A stretch of 64,000 nt of DNA from Sarcomyxa edulis (Eukaryota > Basidiomycota > Agaricomycetes > Agaricales > Mycenaceae). Below the pieces are notes generated by a model. That model ran no database searches. It saw only the letters and a program-made list of their open reading frames with translations, and was not told the origin of the DNA. The translations under genes and the position numbers were made by a program. The stretch is from assembly GCA_009761415.1 (NCBI GenBank), contig QUOL01000015.1:682001-746000 (forward strand), read 5' to 3'. Every line of letters begins with the position of its first letter. The first letter of the stretch is position 1. Shown piece after piece: positions 46,921 to 60,800 of this stretch.

Positions 46921-47477
46921 ATGTTTCTTATCCGGGAATAGGGCGCCCTATTCCACTAACCCCGAGGTCATTTCAAGGCAAAACGGACGAAAAAGGTGAC
47001 GGAATAGGGCGTTCAGTCACGAAATGTCACGGAATAGGGTGTTTTGTGACGGAATAGGGCGTTCGGTCACGGAATAGGGCGTCCTGTGACGGAATAGGGC
47101 GTTCTTTGACACAACAGTAGGAGCCAGAGCATTTTCCAAATAAGACACTGGCTTGTTATTTGGAACATCCAAGAATGCAAAAGCGAGTACCAAGACGTGT
47201 CTGAGAGAAAAGTAAAAAATCATGGATCAAAGAGGGAACCATCGAAGTGGAGAAGACGTCAACCATACACCAAGACCAAAGTGAACGGTCAAAGCATCAG
47301 TTGCGACAAAAACGAAAAACCAACTCTGAGAGGCAAGACAAGAAGGCAATCAACCTTCAGCCGTGCAACCCCAAGATCGAGATGAAGTGTATGCATCAGA
47401 GACGCAAAAATATGAGATCAAAGAGGGAACCATCGAAGTGGACAGACCGATACAAGACAAAGAACGGTCAAAACGCT
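46921..47477 (+). repeat. Truncated unit, 557 bp
   Basis: Identical to a full unit up to ggtcaaaacg, then the next unit's left end (CTATG) follows. It therefore lacks the telomere-like tract and the later stem-loops. Confidence 0.9.
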
Positions 47478-50400
47478 ATGTTTCTTATCCGGGAATAGGG
47501 CGCCCTATTCCACTAACCCCGAGGTCATTTCAAGGCAAAACGGACGAAAAAGGTGACGGAATAGGGCGTTCAGTCACGAAATGTCACGGAATAGGGTGTT
47601 TTGTGACGGAATAGGGCGTTCGGTCACGGAATAGGGCGTCCTGTGACGGAATAGGGCGTTCTTTGACACAACAGTAGGAGCCAGAGCATTTTCCAAATAA
47701 GACACTGGCTTGTTATTTGGAACATCCAAGAATGCAAAAGCGAGTACCAAGACGTGTCTGAGAGAAAAGTAAAAAATCATGGATCAAAGAGGGAACCATC
47801 GAAGTGGAGAAGACGTCAACCATACACCAAGACCAAAGTGAACGGTCAAAGCATCAGTTGCGACAAAAACGAAAAACCAACTCTGAGAGGCAAGACAAGA
47901 AGGCAATCAACCTTCAGCCGTGCAACCCCAAGATCGAGATGAAGTGTATGCATCAGAGACGCAAAAATATGAGATCAAAGAGGGAACCATCGAAGTGGAC
48001 AGACCGATACAAGACAAAGAACGGTCAAAACGCAAGTGAAACAGGGATGAAGCCGTTAGACCCGTAATCGGAATCAGCCGCTACCCCCCCAGCTGGGACG
48101 TTAGGGTTGGGGTAGTTAGGCGGTTAGGGTTAGTGTTAGGCGTTAGGGTTAGTGTTAGGTGTTAGGGTTGAGGATCATATAAAAAAAAAGTGCGAGTTAG
48201 TATCAGAGTCAGAGTGTCAGTGTCAGTGTCAGTGCAGACATCAACTCACATACAAAATCAAGATAGTCAGACAGTCAGTCAAGTGAGCAACCGACCTATC
48301 TCAAACAAGTCAACGAGCGACCGTTTCAAAAATAAAATGTGCATCACAATCAATTGTGGATCAAGTCAACAGAGTCAGTCAGACTCACATTCCAAATAAG
48401 ATGACGCCCCACTATTTGAAACTGAGTCACCAACACCAGTCACCAACACCAAGTCTAAGATGAATTGTGGATCAAGTCAACATAGTCAGACTCACATTCC
48501 AAATAAGACGACATCCCACTATTTGAAACTGAGTCACCAACACCAAGTCCAAGAAAACTCTAACAGCCCACATTCCAAATAAGACGACACCCCACTATTT
48601 GAAACTGAGTCACCAACACCAAGTCTAAGATCAATTGTGGATCAAGTCAACATAGTCAGACTCACATTCCAAATAAGACGACATCCCACTATTTGGAAAC
48701 TGAGTCACCAACACCAAGTCTGATGCTTAGAGTTACAATGTTTCAAATGAGATGACACTCCACTATGACACCAAGTGAGTCCAAACTAACCCCGAGTAAC
48801 TTCGAGCTGAAACAACACGGAAATAACCCCGTGTAACCCCGAGTTCAAACGACATGGAAATAACCCCGTGTAACCCCGAGCTCAAACAGCACAGAAATAA
48901 CCCCGAGTAACCCCGAGCTCATTTACGACAAACGACAAGGAAACAACTCCAAGCTACCCCAGCGTCACGCTATGAGAAGCGACCGGATCATATGTTTCTT
49001 ATCCGGGAATAGGGCGCCCTATTCCACTAACCCCGAGGTCATTTCAAGGCAAAACGGACGAAAAAGGTGACGGAATAGGGCGTTCAGTCACGAAATGTCA
49101 CGGAATAGGGTGTTTTGTGACGGAATAGGGCGTTCGGTCACGGAATAGGGCGTCCTGTGACGGAATAGGGCGTTCTTTGACACAACAGTAGGAGCCAGAG
49201 CATTTTCCAAATAAGACACTGGCTTGTTATTTGGAACATCCAAGAATGCAAAAGCGAGTACCAAGACGTGTCTGAGAGAAAAGTAAAAAATCATGGATCA
49301 AAGAGGGAACCATCGAAGTGGAGAAGACGTCAACCATACACCAAGACCAAAGTGAACGGTCAAAGCATCAGTTGCGACAAAAACGAAAAACCAACTCTGA
49401 GAGGCAAGACAAGAAGGCAATCAACCTTCAGCCGTGCAACCCCAAGATCGAGATGAAGTGTATGCATCAGAGACGCAAAAATATGAGATCAAAGAGGGAA
49501 CCATCGAAGTGGACAGACCGATACAAGACAAAGAACGGTCAAAACGCAAGTGAAACAGGGATGAAGCCGTTAGACCCGTAATCGGAATCAGCCGCTACCC
49601 CCCCAGCTGGGACGTTAGGGTTGGGGTAGTTAGGCGGTTAGGGTTAGTGTTAGGCGTTAGGGTTAGTGTTAGGTGTTAGGGTTGAGGATCATATAAAAAA
49701 AAAGTGCGAGTTAGTATCAGAGTCAGAGTGTCAGTGTCAGTGTCAGTGCAGACATCAACTCACATACAAAATCAAGATAGTCAGACAGTCAGTCAAGTGA
49801 GCAACCGACCTATCTCAAACAAGTCAACGAGCGACCGTTTCAAAAATAAAATGTGCATCACAATCAATTGTGGATCAAGTCAACAGAGTCAGTCAGACTC
49901 ACATTCCAAATAAGATGACGCCCCACTATTTGAAACTGAGTCACCAACACCAGTCACCAACACCAAGTCTAAGATGAATTGTGGATCAAGTCAACATAGT
50001 CAGACTCACATTCCAAATAAGACGACATCCCACTATTTGAAACTGAGTCACCAACACCAAGTCCAAGAAAACTCTAACAGCCCACATTCCAAATAAGACG
50101 ACACCCCACTATTTGAAACTGAGTCACCAACACCAAGTCTAAGATCAATTGTGGATCAAGTCAACATAGTCAGACTCACATTCCAAATAAGACGACATCC
50201 CACTATTTGGAAACTGAGTCACCAACACCAAGTCTGATGCTTAGAGTTACAATGTTTCAAATGAGATGACACTCCACTATGACACCAAGTGAGTCCAAAC
50301 TAACCCCGAGTAACTTCGAGCTGAAACAACACGGAAATAACCCCGTGTAACCCCGAGTTCAAACGACATGGAAATAACCCCGTGTAACCCCGAGCTCAAA

Positions 50401-52019
50401 CAGCACAGAAATAACCCCGAGTAACCCCGAGCTCATTTACGACAAACGACAAGGAAACAACTCCAAGCTACCCCAGCGTCACGCTATGAGAAGCGACCGG
50501 ATCATATGTTTCTTATCCGGGAATAGGGCGCCCTATTCCACTAACCCCGAGGTCATTTCAAGGCAAAACGGACGAAAAAGGTGACGGAATAGGGCGTTCA
50601 GTCACGAAATGTCACGGAATAGGGTGTTTTGTGACGGAATAGGGCGTTCGGTCACGGAATAGGGCGTCCTGTGACGGAATAGGGCGTTCTTTGACACAAC
50701 AGTAGGAGCCAGAGCATTTTCCAAATAAGACACTGGCTTGTTATTTGGAACATCCAAGAATGCAAAAGCGAGTACCAAGACGTGTCTGAGAGAAAAGTAA
50801 AAAATCATGGATCAAAGAGGGAACCATCGAAGTGGAGAAGACGTCAACCATACACCAAGACCAAAGTGAACGGTCAAAGCATCAGTTGCGACAAAAACGA
50901 AAAACCAACTCTGAGAGGCAAGACAAGAAGGCAATCAACCTTCAGCCGTGCAACCCCAAGATCGAGATGAAGTGTATGCATCAGAGACGCAAAAATATGA
51001 GATCAAAGAGGGAACCATCGAAGTGGACAGACCGATACAAGACAAAGAACGGTCAAAACGCAAGTGAAACAGGGATGAAGCCGTTAGACCCGTAATCGGA
51101 ATCAGCCGCTACCCCCCCAGCTGGGACGTTAGGGTTGGGGTAGTTAGGCGGTTAGGGTTAGTGTTAGGCGTTAGGGTTAGTGTTAGGTGTTAGGGTTGAG
51201 GATCATATAAAAAAAAAGTGCGAGTTAGTATCAGAGTCAGAGTGTCAGTGTCAGTGTCAGTGCAGACATCAACTCACATACAAAATCAAGATAGTCAGAC
51301 AGTCAGTCAAGTGAGCAACCGACCTATCTCAAACAAGTCAACGAGCGACCGTTTCAAAAATAAAATGTGCATCACAATCAATTGTGGATCAAGTCAACAG
51401 AGTCAGTCAGACTCACATTCCAAATAAGATGACGCCCCACTATTTGAAACTGAGTCACCAACACCAGTCACCAACACCAAGTCTAAGATGAATTGTGGAT
51501 CAAGTCAACATAGTCAGACTCACATTCCAAATAAGACGACATCCCACTATTTGAAACTGAGTCACCAACACCAAGTCCAAGAAAACTCTAACAGCCCACA
51601 TTCCAAATAAGACGACACCCCACTATTTGAAACTGAGTCACCAACACCAAGTCTAAGATCAATTGTGGATCAAGTCAACATAGTCAGACTCACATTCCAA
51701 ATAAGACGACATCCCACTATTTGGAAACTGAGTCACCAACACCAAGTCTGATGCTTAGAGTTACAATGTTTCAAATGAGATGACACTCCACTATGACACC
51801 AAGTGAGTCCAAACTAACCCCGAGTAACTTCGAGCTGAAACAACACGGAAATAACCCCGTGTAACCCCGAGTTCAAACGACATGGAAATAACCCCGTGTA
51901 ACCCCGAGCTCAAACAGCACAGAAATAACCCCGAGTAACCCCGAGCTCATTTACGACAAACGACAAGGAAACAACTCCAAGCTACCCCAGCGTCACGCTA
52001 TGAGAAGCGACCGGATCAT

Positions 52020-52576
52020 ATGTTTCTTATCCGGGAATAGGGCGCCCTATTCCACTAACCCCGAGGTCATTTCAAGGCAAAACGGACGAAAAAGGTGACG
52101 GAATAGGGCGTTCAGTCACGAAATGTCACGGAATAGGGTGTTTTGTGACGGAATAGGGCGTTCGGTCACGGAATAGGGCGTCCTGTGACGGAATAGGGCG
52201 TTCTTTGACACAACAGTAGGAGCCAGAGCATTTTCCAAATAAGACACTGGCTTGTTATTTGGAACATCCAAGAATGCAAAAGCGAGTACCAAGACGTGTC
52301 TGAGAGAAAAGTAAAAAATCATGGATCAAAGAGGGAACCATCGAAGTGGAGAAGACGTCAACCATACACCAAGACCAAAGTGAACGGTCAAAGCATCAGT
52401 TGCGACAAAAACGAAAAACCAACTCTGAGAGGCAAGACAAGAAGGCAATCAACCTTCAGCCGTGCAACCCCAAGATCGAGATGAAGTGTATGCATCAGAG
52501 ACGCAAAAATATGAGATCAAAGAGGGAACCATCGAAGTGGACAGACCGATACAAGACAAAGAACGGTCAAAACGCT
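52020..52576 (+). repeat. Truncated unit, 557 bp, same break as at 47477
   Basis: Breaks after the same ggtcaaaacg as the short unit at 46921. The shared junction means both derive from one event, copied together with neighbouring units. Confidence 0.9.
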
Positions 52577-54087
52577 ATGTTTCTTATCCGGGAATAGGGC
52601 GCCCTATTCCACTAACCCCGAGGTCATTTCAAGGCAAAACGGACGAAAAAGGTGACGGAATAGGGCGTTCAGTCACGAAATGTCACGGAATAGGGTGTTT
52701 TGTGACGGAATAGGGCGTTCGGTCACGGAATAGGGCGTCCTGTGACGGAATAGGGCGTTCTTTGACACAACAGTAGGAGCCAGAGCATTTTCCAAATAAG
52801 ACACTGGCTTGTTATTTGGAACATCCAAGAATGCAAAAGCGAGTACCAAGACGTGTCTGAGAGAAAAGTAAAAATCATGGATCAAAGAGGGAACCATCGA
52901 AGTGGAGAAGACGTCAACCATACACCAAGACCAAAGTGAACGGTCAAAGCATCAGTTGCGACAAAAACGAAAAACCAACTCTGAGAGGCAAGACAAGAAG
53001 GCAATCAACCTTCAGCCGTGCAACCCCAAGATCGAGATGAAGTGTATGCATCAGAGACGCAAAAATATGAGATCAAAGAGGGAACCATCGAAGTGGACAG
53101 ACCGATACAAGACAAAGAACGGTCAAAACGCAAGTGAAACAGGGATGAAGCCGTTAGACCCGTAATCGGAATCAGCCGCTACCCCCCCAGCTGGGACGTT
53201 AGGGTTGGGGTAGTTAGGCGGTTAGGGTTAGTGTTAGGCGTTAGGGTTAGTGTTAGGTGTTAGGGTTGAGGATCATATAAAAAAAAAGTGCGAGTTAGTA
53301 TCAGAGTCAGAGTGTCAGTGTCAGTGTCAGTGCAGACATCAACTCACATACAAAATCAAGATAGTCAGACAGTCAGTCAAGTGAGCAACCGACCTATCTC
53401 AAACAAGTCAACGAGCGACCGTTTCAAAAATAAAATGTGCATCACAATCAATTGTGGATCAAGTCAACAGAGTCAGTCAGACTCACATTCCAAATAAGAT
53501 GACGCCCCACTATTTGAAACTGAGTCACCAACACCAGTCACCAACACCAAGTCTAGATGAATTGTGGATCAAGTCAACATAGTCAGACTCACATTCCAAA
53601 TAAGACGACATCCCACTATTTGAAACTGAGTCACCAACACCAAGTCCAAGAAAACTCTAACAGCCCACATTCCAAATAAGACGACACCCCACTATTTGAA
53701 ACTGAGTCACCAACACCAAGTCTAAGATCAATTGTGGATCAAGTCAACATAGTCAGACTCACATTCCAAATAAGACGACATCCCACTATTTGGAAACTGA
53801 GTCACCAACACCAAGTCTGATGCTTAGAGTTACAATGTTTCAAATGAGATGACACTCCACTATGACACCAAGTGAGTCCAAACTAACCCCGAGTAACTTC
53901 GAGCTGAAACAACACGGAAATAACCCCGTGTAACCCGAGTTCAAACGACATGGAAATAACCCCGTGTAACCCCGAGCTCAAACAGCACAGAAATAACCCC
54001 GAGTAACCCCGAGCTCATTTACGACAAACGACAAGGAAACAACTCCAAGCTACCCCAGCGTCACGCTATGAGAAGCGACCGGATCAT

Positions 54088-54857
54088 ATGTTTCTTATCC
54101 GGGAATAGGGCGCCCTATTCCACTAACCCCGAGGTCATTTCAAGGCAAAACGGACGAAAAAGGTGACGGAATAGGGCGTTCAGTCACGAAATGTCACGGA
54201 ATAGGGTGTTTTGTGACGGAATAGGGCGTTCGGTCACGGAATAGGGCGTCCTGTGACGGAATAGGGCGTTCTTTGACACAACAGTAGGAGCCAGAGCATT
54301 TTCCAAATAAGACACTGGCTTGTTATTTGGAACATCCAAGAATGCAAAAGCGAGTACCAAGACGTGTCTGAGAGAAAAGTAAAAAATCATGGATCAAAGA
54401 GGGAACCATCGAAGTGGAGAAGACGTCAACCATACACCAAGACCAAAGTGAACGGTCAAAGCATCAGTTGCGACAAAAACGAAAAACCAACTCTGAGAGG
54501 CAAGACAAGAAGGCAATCAACCTTCAGCCGTGCAACCCCAAGATCGAGATGAAGTGTATGCATCAGAGACGCAAAAATATGAGATCAAAGAGGGAACCAT
54601 CGAAGTGGACAGACCGATACAAGACAAAGAACGGTCAAAACGCAAGTGAAACAGGGATGAAGCCGTTAGACCCGTAATCGGAATCAGCCGCTACCCCCCA
54701 GCTGGGACGTTAGGGTTGGGGTAGTTAGGCGGTTAGGGTTAGTGTTAGGCGTTAGGGTTAGTGTTAGGTGTTAGGGTTGAGGATCATATAAAAAAAAAGT
54801 GCGAGTTAGTATCAGAGTCAGAGTGTCAGTGTCAGTGTCAGTGCAGACATCAACTCT
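54088..54857 (+). repeat. Truncated unit, 770 bp
   Basis: Keeps the telomere-like tract and breaks after cagacatcaact, where the next left end (CTATG) begins. It is an independent event from the 557-bp units. Confidence 0.9.
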
Positions 54858-57800
54858 ATGTTTCTTATCCGGGAATAGGGCGCCCTATTCCACTAACCCC
54901 GAGGTCATTTCAAGGCAAAACGGACGAAAAAGGTGACGGAATAGGGCGTTCAGTCACGAAATGTCACGGAATAGGGTGTTTTGTGACGGAATAGGGCGTT
55001 CGGTCACGGAATAGGGCGTCCTGTGACGGAATAGGGCGTTCTTTGACACAACAGTAGGAGCCAGAGCATTTTCCAAATAAGACACTGGCTTGTTATTTGG
55101 AACATCCAAGAATGCAAAGCGAGTACCAAGACGTGTCTGAGAGAAAAGTAAAAAATCATGGATCAAAGAGGAACCATCGAAGTGGAGAAGACGTCAACCA
55201 TACACCAAGACCAAAGTGAACGGTCAAAGCATCAGTTGCGACAAAAACGAAAAACCAACTCTGAGAGGCAAGACAAGAAGGCAATCAACCTTCAGCCGTG
55301 CAACCCCAAGATCGAGATGAAGTGTATGCATCAGAGACGCAAAAATATGAGATCAAAGAGGGAACCATCGAAGTGGACAGACCGATACAAGACAAAGAAC
55401 GGTCAAAACGCAAGTGAAACAGGGATGAAGCCGTTAGACCCGTAATCGGAATCAGCCGCTACCCCCCCAGCTGGGACGTTAGGGTTGGGGTAGTTAGGCG
55501 GTTAGGGTTAGTGTTAGGCGTTAGGGTTAGTGTTAGGTGTTAGGGTTGAGGATCATATAAAAAAAAAGTGCGAGTTAGTATCAGAGTCAGAGTGTCAGTG
55601 TCAGTGTCAGTGCAGACATCAACTCACATACAAAATCAAGATAGTCAGACAGTCAGTCAAGTGAGCAACCGACCTATCTCAAACAAGTCAACGAGCGACC
55701 GTTTCAAAAATAAAATGTGCATCACAATCAATTGTGGATCAAGTCAACAGAGTCAGTCAGACTCACATTCCAAATAAGATGACGCCCCACTATTTGAAAC
55801 TGAGTCACCAACACCAGTCACCAACACCAAGTCTAAGATGAATTGTGGATCAAGTCAACATAGTCAGACTCACATTCCAAATAAGACGACATCCCACTAT
55901 TTGAAACTGAGTCACCAACACCAAGTCCAAGAAAACTCTAACAGCCCACATTCCAAATAAGACGACACCCCACTATTTGAAACTGAGTCACCAACACCAA
56001 GTCTAAGATCAATTGTGGATCAAGTCAACATAGTCAGACTCACATTCCAAATAAGACGACATCCCACTATTTGGAAACTGAGTCACCAACACCAAGTCTG
56101 ATGCTTAGAGTTACAATGTTTCAAATGAGATGACACTCCACTATGACACCAAGTGAGTCCAAACTAACCCCGAGTAACTTCGAGCTGAAACAACACGGAA
56201 ATAACCCCGTGTAACCCCGAGTTCAAACGACATGGAAATAACCCCGTGTAACCCCGAGCTCAAACAGCACAGAAATAACCCCGAGTAACCCCGAGCTCAT
56301 TTACGACAAACGACAAGGAAACAACTCCAAGCTACCCCAGCGTCACGCTATGAGAAGCGACCGGATCATATGTTTCTTATCCGGGAATAGGGCGCCCTAT
56401 TCCACTAACCCCGAGGTCATTTCAAGGCAAAACGGACGAAAAAGGTGACGGAATAGGGCGTTCAGTCACGAAATGTCACGGAATAGGGTGTTTTGTGACG
56501 GAATAGGGCGTTCGGTCACGGAATAGGGCGTCCTGTGACGGAATAGGGCGTTCTTTGACACAACAGTAGGAGCCAGAGCATTTTCCAAATAAGACACTGG
56601 CTTGTTATTTGGAACATCCCAAGAATGCAAAAGCGAGTACCAAGACGTGTCTGAGAGAAAAGTAAAAAATCATGGATCAAAGAGGGAACCATCGAAGTGG
56701 AGAAGACGTCAACCATACACCAAGACCAAAGTGAACGGTCAAAGCATCAGTTGCGACAAAAACGAAAAACCAACTCTGAGAGGCAAGACAAGAAGGCAAT
56801 CAACCTTCAGCCGTGCAACCCCAAGATCGAGATGAAGTGTATGCATCAGAGACGCAAAAATATGAGATCAAAGAGGGAACCATCGAAGTGGACAGACCGA
56901 TACAAGACAAAGAACGGTCAAAACGCAAGTGAAACAGGGATGAAGCCGTTAGACCCGTAATCGGAATCAGCCGCTACCCCCCAGCTGGGACGTTAGGGTT
57001 GGGGTAGTTAGGCGGTTAGGGTTAGTGTTAGGCGTTAGGGTTAGTGTTAGGTGTTAGGGTTGAGGATCATATAAAAAAAAAGTGCGAGTTAGTATCAGAG
57101 TCAGAGTGTCAGTGTCAGTGTCAGTGCAGACATCAACTCACATACAAAATCAAGATAGTCAGACAGTCAGTCAAGTGAGCAACCGACCTATCTCAAACAA
57201 GTCAACGAGCGACCGTTTCAAAAATAAAATGTGCATCACAATCAATTGTGGATCAAGTCAACAGAGTCAGTCAGACTCACATTCCAAATAAGATGACGCC
57301 CCACTATTTGAAACTGAGTCACCAACACCAGTCACCAACACCAAGTCTAAGATGAATTGTGGATCAAGTCAACATAGTCAGACTCACATTCCAAATAAGA
57401 CGACATCCCACTATTTGAAACTGAGTCACCAACACCAAGTCCAAGAAAACTCTAACAGCCCACATTCCAAATAAGACGACACCCCACTATTTGAAACTGA
57501 GTCACCAACACCAAGTCTAAGATCAATTGTGGATCAAGTCAACATAGTCAGACTCACATTCCAAATAAGACGACATCCCACTATTTGGAAACTGAGTCAC
57601 CAACACCAAGTCTGATGCTTAGAGTTACAATGTTTCAAATGAGATGACACTCCACTATGACACCAAGTGAGTCCAAACTAACCCCGAGTAACTTCGAGCT
57701 GAAACAACACGGAAATAACCCCGTGTAACCCCGAGTTCAAACGACATGGAAATAACCCCGTGTAACCCCGAGCTCAAAACAGCACAGAAATAACCCGAGT

Positions 57801-60800
57801 AACCCCGAGCTCATTTACGACAAACGACAAGGAAACAACTCAAGCTACCCCAGCGTCACGCTATGAGAAGCGACCGGATCATATGTTTCTTATCCGGGAA
57901 TAGGGCGCCCTATTCCACTAACCCGAGGTCATTTCAAGGCAAAACGGACGAAAAAGGTGACGGAATAGGGCGTTCAGTCACGAAATGTCACGGAATAGGG
58001 TGTTTTGTGACGGAATAGGGCGTTCGGTCACGGAATAGGGCGTCCTGTGACGGAATAGGGCGTTCTTTGACACAACAGTAGGAGCCAGAGCATTTTCCAA
58101 ATAAGACACTGGCTTGTTATTTGGAACATCCAAGAATGCAAAAGCGAGTACCAAGACGTGTCTGAGAGAAAAGTAAAAAATCATGGATCAAAGAGGGAAC
58201 CATCGAAGTGGAGAAGACGTCAACCATACACCAAGACCAAAGTGAACGGTCAAAGCATCAGTTGCGACAAAAACGAAAAACCAACTCTGAGAGGCAAGAC
58301 AAGAAGGCAATCAACCTTCAGCCGTGCAACCCCAAGATCGAGATGAAGTGTATGCATCAGAGACGCAAAAAATATGAGATCAAAGAGGGAACCATCGAAG
58401 TGGACAGACCGATACAAGACAAAGAACGGTCAAAACGCAAGTGAAACAGGGATGAAGCCGTTAGACCCGTAATCGGAATCAGCCGCTACCCCCCCAGCTG
58501 GGACGTTAGGTTGGGGTAGTTAGGCGGTTAGGGTTAGTGTTAGGCGTTAGGGTTAGTGTTAGGTGTTAGGGTTGAGGATCATATAAAAAAAAAGTGCGAG
58601 TTAGTATCAGAGTCAGAGTGTCAGTGTCAGTGTCAGTGGCAGACATCAACTCACATACAAAATCAAGATAGTCAGACAGTCAGTCAAGTGAGCAACCGAC
58701 CTATCTCAAACAAGTCAACGAGCGACCGTTTCAAAAATAAAATGTGCATCACAATCAATTGTGGATCAAGTCAACAGAGTCAGTCAGACTCACATTCCAA
58801 ATAGATGACGCCCCACTATTTGAAACTGAGTCACCAACACCAGTCACCAACACCAAGTCTAAGATGAATTGTGGATCAAGTCAACATAGTCAGACTCACA
58901 TTCAAATAAGACGACATCCCACTATTTGAAACTGAGTCACCAACACCAAGTCCAAGAAAACTCTAACAGCCCACATTCCAAATAAGACGACACCCCACTA
59001 TTTGAAACTGAGTCACCAACACCAAGTCTAAGATCAATTGTGGATCAAGTCAACATAGTCAGACTCACATTCCAAATAAGACGACATCCCACTATTTGGA
59101 AACTGAGTCACCAACACCAAGTCTGATGCTTAGAGTTACAATGTTTCAAATGAGATGACACTCCACTATGACACCAAGTGAGTCCAAACTAACCCCGAGT
59201 AACTTCGAGCTGAAACAACACGGAAATAACCCCGTGTAACCCCGAGTTCAAACGACATGGAAATAACCCCGTGTAACCCCGAGCTCAAACAGCACAGAAA
59301 TAACCCCGAGTAACCCCGAGCTCATTTACGACAAACGACAAGGAAACAACTCCAAGCTTACCCCAGCGTCACGCTATGAGAAGCGACCGGATCATATGTT
59401 TCTTATCCGGGAATAGGGCGCCCTATTCCACTAACCCCGAGGTCATTTCAAGGCAAAACGGACGAAAAAGGTGACGGAATAGGGCGTTCAGTCACGAAAT
59501 GTCACGGAATAGGGTGTTTTGTGACGGAATAGGGCGTTCGGTCACGGAATAGGGCGTCCTGTGACGGAATAGGGCGTTCTTTGACACAACAGTAGGAGCC
59601 AGAGCATTTTCCAAATAAGACACTGGCTTGTTATTTGGAACATCCAAGAATGCAAAAGCGAGTACCAAGACGTGTCTGAGAGAAAAGTAAAAAATCATGG
59701 ATCAAAGAGGGAACCATCGAAGTGGAGAAGACGTCAACCATACACCAAGACCAAGTGAACGGTCAAAGCATCAGTTGCGACAAAAACGAAAAACCAACTC
59801 TGAGAGGCAAGACAAGAAGGCAATCAACCTTCAGCCGTGCAACCCCAAGATCGAGATGAAGTGTATGCATCAGAGACGCAAAAATATGAGATCAAAGAGG
59901 GAACCATCGAAGTGGACAGACCGATACAAGACAAAGAACGGTCAAACGCAAGTGAAACAGGGATGAAGCCGTTAGACCCGTAATCGGAATCAGCCGCTAC
60001 CCCCCAGCTGGGACGTTAGGGTTGGGGTAGTTAGGCCGGTTAGGGTTAGTGTTAGGCGTTAGGGTTAGTGTTAGGTGTTAGGGTTGAGGATCATATAAAA
60101 AAAAAGTGCGAGTTAGTATCAGAGTCAGAGTGTCAGTGTCAGTGTCAGTGCAGACATCAACTCACATACAAAATCAAGTAGTCGACAGTCAGTCAAGTGA
60201 GCAACCGACCTATCTCAAACAAGTCAACGAGCGACCGTTTCAAAAATAAAATGTGCATCACAATCAATTGTGGATCAAGTCAACAGAGTCAGTCAGACTC
60301 ACATTCCAAATAAGATGACGCCCCACTATTTGAAACTGAGTCACCAACACCAGTCACCAACACCAAGTCTAGATGAATTGTGGATCAAGTCAACATAGTC
60401 AGACTCACATTCCAAATAAGACGACATCCCACTATTTGAAACTGAGTCACCAACACCATCCAAGAAACTCTAACAGCCCACATTCCAAATAAGACGACAC
60501 CCCACTATTTGAAACTGAGTCACCAAACCAATCTAAGATCAATTGTGGATCAAGTCAACATAGTCAGACTCACATTCCAATAAGAGACATCCCACTATTG
60601 GAAACTGAGTCACCAACACAAGTCTGATGCTTAGAGTTACAATGTTTCAAATGAGATGACACTCCACTATGACACAAGTGAGTCCAAACTAACCCGAGTA
60701 ACTTCGAGCTGAAACAACACGGAAATAACCCCGTGTAACCCCGAGTTCAAACGACATGGAAATAACCCGTGTAACCCCGAGCTCAAACAGCACAGAAATA

